DNA of 64,000 nucleotides, taken from positions 310,001 to 374,000 of the forward strand of contig JAUKUA010000009.1 of the NCBI GenBank assembly GCA_030549175.1. Direction: 5' to 3'. The translations under genes and the position numbers were made by a program. This DNA is from Lasiosphaeris hirsuta (taxonomy: Eukaryota; Ascomycota; Sordariomycetes; Sordariales; Lasiosphaeriaceae). The notes under the pieces were generated by a model. It saw only the letters and a list, made by a program, of their open reading frames with translations, had not been told where the DNA came from and made no database searches. Positions 58,294-64,000 of the stretch are shown here, piece by piece (within the stretch, counting starts at the first letter, position 1; each line of letters begins with the position of its first letter).

Positions 58294-59478
58294 TCACTCA
58301 TTCTTAGTACCGGTTCTCGGCCCAAAGAAATACTCACTTCCCGGCAGCTCGGCGACAGGACTGAGGCCTGCGTGTCCGTTCACTCTGCTTTCAGCGTCAG
58401 GCACACCTGGACGCTCCTCGGAGTTGGAGCCCCTCCCTATCTCTTTTCCCTCCAGCTCGCTCCTCATACTCCACGGCCTCGCCACCTTGCCGTCAGCCTC
58501 GGAAATGGCGTGTCCGTCCGATTCGGGGACTGTAGGCATGCTTGACGTATCTGAGTAGCGCGGTTTGTGCTTTGTATTCCCCGAGCGTCCTCGCAGAGAT
58601 TGCTGGCGGTGTCTGCGCAACAAGAGCAGTGCCGCTATAGTCAGGAGAAGCAGAAAGAGACCAACGAGTCCACCTATAAGACCTGCTTTAGCGGCGGAGG
58701 AGAGGCTGCTCGATGAGGGCTCAGGGGCAGGGCTTGGAAACAAGGAAGCGGAGCCGCTTTGGCTCGCGGCGGGCGAGCTTGTGTGGCTTGCAAGGGAGCT
58801 TGTAGGTCCTTGTCCCGGTCCGGTAGGAGATGGGCTGTGCGGGTTGGTCTGGGTTGCCGTTCCAACGTTATTGCCTGAGCCAGTAGAACCTTGCGGCGAC
58901 CCCGGGGAACTGGTTTCTGGATGGACGGGAAGTGAGGTCGGGGTGTGGCCAGGGAAAAACAGAATGCTCTCTCCTGTTCGCTGGGGTAATGAAGCGAGGC
59001 TCGACAGTGTGTTGGTGTCTTTGACAGCAACGGTCGTTGATGCTGCATCGGTGCATGTGCAGTAAGAGCCGGGCTGAAGGGTAGTCGGGTTGCCCACTTG
59101 CGAGCAGGGTGCCCAGGCACCATCGCTATCATCGCAGAGCGTGAGGGCTATCCAAGCCTGGTCTGGAAGCTAAATGATTAGGCGTGACCAAGTAATAAGG
59201 GCTGTAGTATGGGGCTGACCAATGCTCTTTTTGTCCGGACAGCTTGCGTCTCGGTAGTCTGGGTCTGTACAGCCAGCCATGTAGGTCAAGGAGCTGCCGT
59301 AGCCAGAGCCATGGATCCCCCAACACGCATTGTCGGCCAGACAGTTGTCTCCCGCGCCGCAGCATGTTTGGTGGCCAAAAGCGTCGTTTCCGCATGGGAT
59401 AAAGCTTTTGTCCAACTCTTTTCCCGCTGCCGAGTAGCAGGTGCCATTACTGACGAATATATCATTTGAATTGCTCAT
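58294..59478 (-). CDS. single-pass surface protein with Cys-rich ectodomain
   Basis: Two exons (59478-59220 and 59162-58294) give 375 residues. The N-terminal 120 residues hold about ten cysteines in phrases such as NGTCYSAAGK, HQTCCGAGDNCLADNACWG and MAGCTDPDYRDASCPDK, then WAPCSQVGN and YCTCTDA. A long Ser/Thr/Pro-rich stretch follows. One membrane helix (AGLIGGLVGLFLLLLTIAALLLL) and a basic stop-transfer RRHRQQ precede a 110-residue cytosolic tail. The layout matches fungal wall-sensor-like or surface proteins. The start at MSNSND lacks a classical signal peptide; the open frame upstream is not convincing coding sequence, so the helix may act as signal anchor. Confidence 0.75.
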
Positions 59479-59952
59479 TGTGACCCGGAGAACGGGACAC
59501 TGGCTGGAATTGCGGTGAAACTTTGTGTCGCGGCGGGCGAGGGCCGACGAAAATCCAGCAAAAGATATCCATGTGTGATGGTGGAGAAGGGGGCTATTAT
59601 TAAGTTTTGGTTGAAGGTACTCCTGGCTGCCACGTTCCAAAATTCCTCGCAAATGACGTCGTTGAATCAAGTAGGTGGTGTTGTTATGCTGGATGACGTT
59701 CATCCCGCTACTCCTGGTAGAAGTGAGCTGGGGTATCCGTGCAGTGTACCGCTGTAGAAGCCCCGAATTTTGGCACGGCCTGCTTTTCAGAGCAGTGCAG
59801 CCAACCAGGAGGGCTTCCTGGCTACGAAAAGGTCTAGACATGATTGGCCATAGTTTAACCAAGTGAGATTGAGAGTGAGGCAACGGCTTTCTTGCAGACC
59901 GCAACCTAGACCGATGTGTACGGCGAGTATTTAGACAAGCCCACCAATCAAA
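59479..59952. other. intergenic stretch
   Basis: Promoter of the surface-protein gene. An in-frame open stretch upstream of its ATG has no domain. Confidence 0.4.
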
Positions 59953-62900
59953 TTATTCCGGAGCAACTAGGTTGAAGCTCCTATCTGATACTACCTGGGT
60001 AGCTTCTTGATTCTCCGTCAACCGCAAGGGGTTTTCGATGCTGGCCCGGGCCCCTGCCAAGCCGGCCTCGGTCATTGCTTTCAACTCCTCGGCTTTCTTC
60101 TTGACCAGCATCAGCACAACCGTTCGGACGCAGTACTGGTAGCCGTCGTGACTAAGACGGGCAAGACGCTGCTGGCTCTCATTGAGCTTTATGGCGTGCG
60201 CCGCTTGGCTCTCGAGACTAAGGAGAGCTAAATCAAGTTTATCAGACGTTGGTTGGCCACGAGGCTCGCCTGCTGCGATATCAAAGACGCGTAGATGGCT
60301 ACGGTGTTGGAGAAAGGCCTGGAGGAAGTCGATCTGAAAGTTTACTAGATCGCGCCTCCTGGCTGCTTGGTGCATCGCCGCCGTAACTGCCTCGTCTGCG
60401 CGCTTCGACATGCGGGAATACCTAGCCTCAATGGTCTGCAGGTGGAACTGGGCAACGAGAGCGCGCGCTGTCCACGAGTCCATTTCTTCCAGCTGCCTGA
60501 CACGCATGGCCTTGGAGGCATTGGTTAGGCGCCGGTTCTTCCCCCCAATTCTGGCGGCGGCAGCGCGGCTCTCTCGCAGGTCTAGTAGGCATTCCCTGAG
60601 GTCCTCACTCGTGACCGTCTTGACGTGGTGGGACTCTGTGGCGGGTTCTGGCTGGGTGGACGCCGTCGCCTCGACTGGTGTTCCCGGCGAACGGAGGAGA
60701 GAGGAGAAGCGGGGGCCGTCGCCACGGGGCTGGGCCAGGGACTTTATTTTCCGTTGTAACATGTAGCTCCACCCGCTGCGGGCACTCTCGCATCTTCGCG
60801 TGCTCAGCTCACGCGGGAACTCGTCACCGGACAAGAGACATTGGACAAACTGGATGATGTATACGCCACAGTCAGTGCTGTTCTGCTGCTGGGCACAGTT
60901 TACTTGAACCGGAATGGGACGAGGGCTTTCGGCGTCCCCTCTGTTGGCAAGCCACATCAGCCTTTCCGAGACCTGCTGGTCCAGCCCTGGGGTAACAAAG
61001 CTCTTGTTGGGGTTATAGATGGATAGCGTGTTTTGCAAGTGGTTCCACGCAAAGAGGAGCCAGTGGGACGAGCGGCAAACAGGCAAGAGGATAGTCGGGC
61101 GCTGGGGGTAGCCACATTGGCAGGCCCACTCGGCTCTGGCCCTCTCGGTGCTCGCCACGGACGCGAGGAAAGTAGAGTCGAGGGCGCCGATGGACGCGCT
61201 CTCCCGAACAATGTTGTGGATGATGGTGTTGACGGCGGTGTCGTTGAGCCATTGCCCAGGGGCTAGAGAATCAAGGCCCAGCTGCAAGACTTGGATGGTC
61301 AGGCGGCCGGTGTCCTCGGGGCTCCTGCCGACGCCGTCCCCAGCTCTGTCTTCCTGAGCGACCCGCTTAGCACGGGGTTCAAGTTGTTCGTCATCGCAAG
61401 CGTTGGCCGCCACCGTGGCCTCGTCGCGAAGTCGCTTTGTTCCGAGTCTTTGGAGGTTGACGGCAGCGGGAGGCGCCGGGTGGACCGGGGTGCTATCGCG
61501 GTTGGACGGTGCACTAGAGGCACTCGGGCTATGGTTTGTTGAGGGGTTGGGTGGCGGGTGTTTAGCCGAGTCGAGACGGGGGGTGTGTGGTGGGTTTGCC
61601 CCAGGGGCTCCGGTGTCCTCCACCGGCAGAGACGAGGGAGCGCTTTTGCTACTAGGAATCGAGGCAGCAGGACTGTTGCCGACGCTGTTTCTCAGAGGGC
61701 TCGAGGGTTCATGTCCCGCTGGTGCGGGAGGGGTTTGTACCGCGCTAGAGGTCGAGGAGACGTTTTGTTTGAGTTTAAGAGCGCCCGGCTGTGAGGATAA
61801 TCGCGTCGGCTCTCGCGGCCGCCATCCGGTGGTAGTGGAAGGGCTGGCACTGGCAGTTGGGGTGGCGTGCTCTGCCATTGCCAGCGGCTCAGCACCGACG
61901 ACGTTGCCACTGGCGAAGATAGTGTCGCAGTGTAGCTGATCCGTATGTTTCTCTGATGTTTTGAGCAAGCCCCCCTCTTGTTGCGCACAAAAGATGGCCA
62001 CGTCGGCCTGTTCGTTCCTATCCCCCTTGACCGGCTGCTTGTTGCGAGTGCTGCTTCGCAGTGTGGCTGCAGCCTGACTCGTCTGGCTCGTCTGGCTCGC
62101 GGCCGGTGGCGTGCCGACCGGTTTCGGTGTCGCGTTCGGTGTAGGTATCGGGTTTGGGAAGAACCTGGGCGGGCAGCAGGTGTTAGCACAGACGGGTATG
62201 GCAGAGCACAGCAGGTGTGGTGGCATAGCAGACGCACGCCAGTTGTTGGAGCAAATCGCTCAGGCGGGCCCTCGGCGCCAACTTGCCATAGCCGTAGCGC
62301 TTGTTGCCGTGGTCGGCCCGGTAGCTCTCCAGAAGGGGCCGCAGCAGGTTGGTGATGTCGCGCTGGAGGGCTGGCACATTGGCGTATAGCTTCAGGGCGT
62401 TGCACAGCTCGCGGCCGGTGCTGATGCGGAAGTCGTCGAGGGTGAAGAGAAGCACCGACACCGGGAGGCGGTACAGGAAGGCGAGGGAGCGCATTCGCGA
62501 GGCCTGGTCGGGCGCGAGACGGCAGTCGTTGACTTGGTCGCACACCCACTCAAGCGTGTCCATGGTGCCAAAGATGTCGACTGACTCCAGGACCCAGAGG
62601 GCGAAGTGCAGGTTGCAGCGGATGCTGGCCGTCTCGGGCGACTGTGTAATAGACAGGGGGAACCGGAGCGAGTGCGGCGACTGGTCGAAGGCGTCGCGCA
62701 CCCGCTGCCAGGCCCTGGAGGCTTTGGGCCGGGCCTGGACTTGTGACTTGCCGCTCGAGTCGTCGCTCGAGTTGGACACGCGCTTCGCTGCCGCTGCCGC
62801 CTCTCTGCGCAAGTCGGACACTGCCTGTGCCAGCGGCTGTCCCAGTCTCTCGTCCAGGCTCGTGTCCCGTCCCGTGTCCCGTCCCGTATTCCGTACCATG

Positions 62901-62959
62901 TCCTGTCTTTCGCCGCCGCCGTCGGAGCGGGGCGTCGGTTGAGACGCTGGGGGTGCCAT
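59953..62959 (-). CDS. Ulp1-like SUMO protease (C48 peptidase), Asp-to-Asn triad
   Basis: Two exons (62959-62238 and 62164-59953, intron 73 nt with donor GTGCGT) give 977 residues. An N-terminal 240-residue domain is compositionally normal and includes ISTGRELCNALKLYANVPAL. A low-complexity Pro/Ser/Thr linker of about 270 residues follows. The peptidase domain has LAPGQWLNDTAVN, RSSHWLLFAW (His608), LSIYNPNKS, where the usual Asp is Asn625, CAQQQNSTDCGVY (Gln and Cys673), and a helical Arg-rich C-terminal half. Known relatives cleave SUMO or related modifiers in the nucleus. The Asn substitution may lower activity. The intron is supported by phase and by a GCTAAC branch-like word. Confidence 0.85.
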
Positions 62960-63919
62960 GACGAGCTAGTCGTGGGGTCAATCGATGAGACCTTTTGTCA
63001 GTGTGTTCCTGGCCGACGCTGAATCATGCCTTGGCGGTCGGGGGATCTGGGGTCGGTCGGCGGTCAGTGTTCGGTGGTTGCTGGTCCGAGTCGGCCAGCG
63101 AGGCGCGTCCCGGGAGGGCGTTGTCGCGGTCGCCCCCAAGAGCCGCAAGGGGAGTTGTGATTGCGCCGAGGATAAAACAGATGGGAATTGCTGGCGGCAC
63201 CAATGCAAAAGGCGCACCTGAATGTGTGCGGAGAAAGGCCCTGCCCTCTGGGCTGTGCTGTGGGGATTCGGTCCACCCGTCCCCTGCAAACAATCTGACC
63301 AAGTCCCCACCAGCAACCTACCTAGTGGGCAGCCCCCCAGTAATGGCCCCGTGCGAATCCTATTGTGTCATAATTTCCCCTTAGGGTTAGTGGTGCGAGG
63401 GACTGATTGGCATTGAACGGGTGCATTGAACAGGTGCATTGTTGGGCAACACGAAAAAGGATGATGAATTCAGTGGTTGTGGCCCAGAGAAAATCTCTGG
63501 CCCTCTTTTGTGGGTAGGCCACGCCAGAACCACGCTAGGCTATCTACCTATCAGGAGGCGGCTATCCTTCTAGAAGGCCATTCACTCCTCCAACATGCAT
63601 TGAACGGAGGCATCGATCGATCCTGCGGCTCGTCCAACCTTCCGAATTCAGAGAGCGCTGCGAAGGGGAGCTCGCTTTCCAGCTCGCATACGGTAGGATG
63701 TGCGAGGTGAGTGCCTCCCATTCCAATGGCGCACTTGATACATACCTCTGGCTGCCGAGGTATATATATATAACTATAAATAGGTAGGTAAGGTAGCTGC
63801 CAAGTGAAAAAAAGGTCTCATTCACAACTCGAAGCAGGCAGTTTCTCTCCAAACTCTAATAGTACCAAAGCGCTCCCCAAACTACCAATTTTCCACAAAT
63901 CTTGATCCCTACGATCAGC
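62960..63919. other. divergent promoter stretch
   Basis: Between the Ulp1-like gene (minus) and the cupin-like gene (plus). No supported gene. Confidence 0.45.
63761..63780 (+). promoter_or_regulatory. TATA-rich promoter element of the cupin-like gene
   Basis: TATATATATATAACTATAAA about 140 bp before the ATG at 63920, followed by the TAGGTAGGTA low-complexity run. Confidence 0.5.
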
Positions 63920-64000
63920 ATGTCTTCCGCCATCTCTCACCCGCGCGTGGTTGTCACGGGGCATGACGAGGCAGGAATATCTCTCATCGCTTCCGACCGT
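63920..64000 (+). CDS. cupin-like protein, 5' end only (cut by window)
   Basis: Twenty-seven codons are visible, starting MSSAISHPRVVVTGHDEAG and then a phrase ending SDR. The VVTGHDExGxS opening is characteristic of fungal cupin-domain proteins of unknown or dioxygenase-like function. Nothing further can be said because the window ends. Confidence 0.55.
   Translation, partial: MSSAISHPRVVVTGHDEAGISLIASDR

Noticed and set aside
1..64000. tRNA, rRNA, CRISPR arrays and intact transposons
   Set aside because: By eye I found no cloverleaf, rRNA segment, spaced repeat array, terminal inverted repeats or transposase/reverse-transcriptase frame. A tRNAscan and repeat search would be needed to exclude small or decayed ones.

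Overview
The window is nuclear DNA of a filamentous ascomycete, most likely a Sordariomycete and possibly Hypocreales. I infer this from short spliceosomal introns (about 40-120 nt, GTRNGY donors), a Zn2Cys6 regulator, an asco-type laccase ending near DSGL, UMTA/LaeA-like methyltransferases, an UstYa-family (DUF3328) protein, DUF1996 and DUF8021-like secreted proteins, and scattered CCTACCTA runs. I saw no bacterial operons, rRNA or CRISPR. The exon models below were built by hand from reading frames and splice consensus; where a model is called complete, the exon lengths sum to whole codons.

Left part (1-31 kb): a GPI-type secreted protein; a decayed regulator-like fragment; an SGNH hydrolase facing a DHA2-type MFS gene that carries one in-frame TGA; an intron-rich UMTA methyltransferase; an unrecognised stop-riddled relic at about 12 kb; a complete nine-exon laccase; an SDR; a fragment of an unknown protein; a complete UstYa-family gene with a small Cys-rich secreted protein behind it; a DUF1996 secreted protein; and a complete MATE transporter.

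Middle part (31.8-52.1 kb) is a graveyard of pathway-type enzymes around an intact regulatory and transport core. Broken genes are a GPI-anchored aspartyl protease, a 5'-truncated VAO-type FAD oxidase, a P450 with a nonsense codon and frameshifts, a terpene-synthase-like frame with four TAG codons and a tandem duplication, and a P450 reduced to its C-terminal third. Intact in the same interval are a HIT protein, an NTF2-like protein, a DUF8021-like secreted protein, an MFS transporter, a Zn2Cys6 factor and a second MFS transporter. This looks like a secondary-metabolite locus that is degenerating, with partial signs of RIP-type CpA-to-TpA mutation (stops that are mostly TAG where Gln would fit).

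Right part (52.5-64 kb) is ordinary again: a small secreted protein, a second UMTA methyltransferase with only three exons, a four-span membrane protein, a single-pass Cys-rich surface protein, a long Ulp1-like C48 protease with Asn at the usual catalytic Asp position, and the start of a cupin-like gene cut by the window end. Long intergenic stretches (12.6-15.5, 17.9-19.9 and 53.1-55.1 kb) show nothing I can support as coding.
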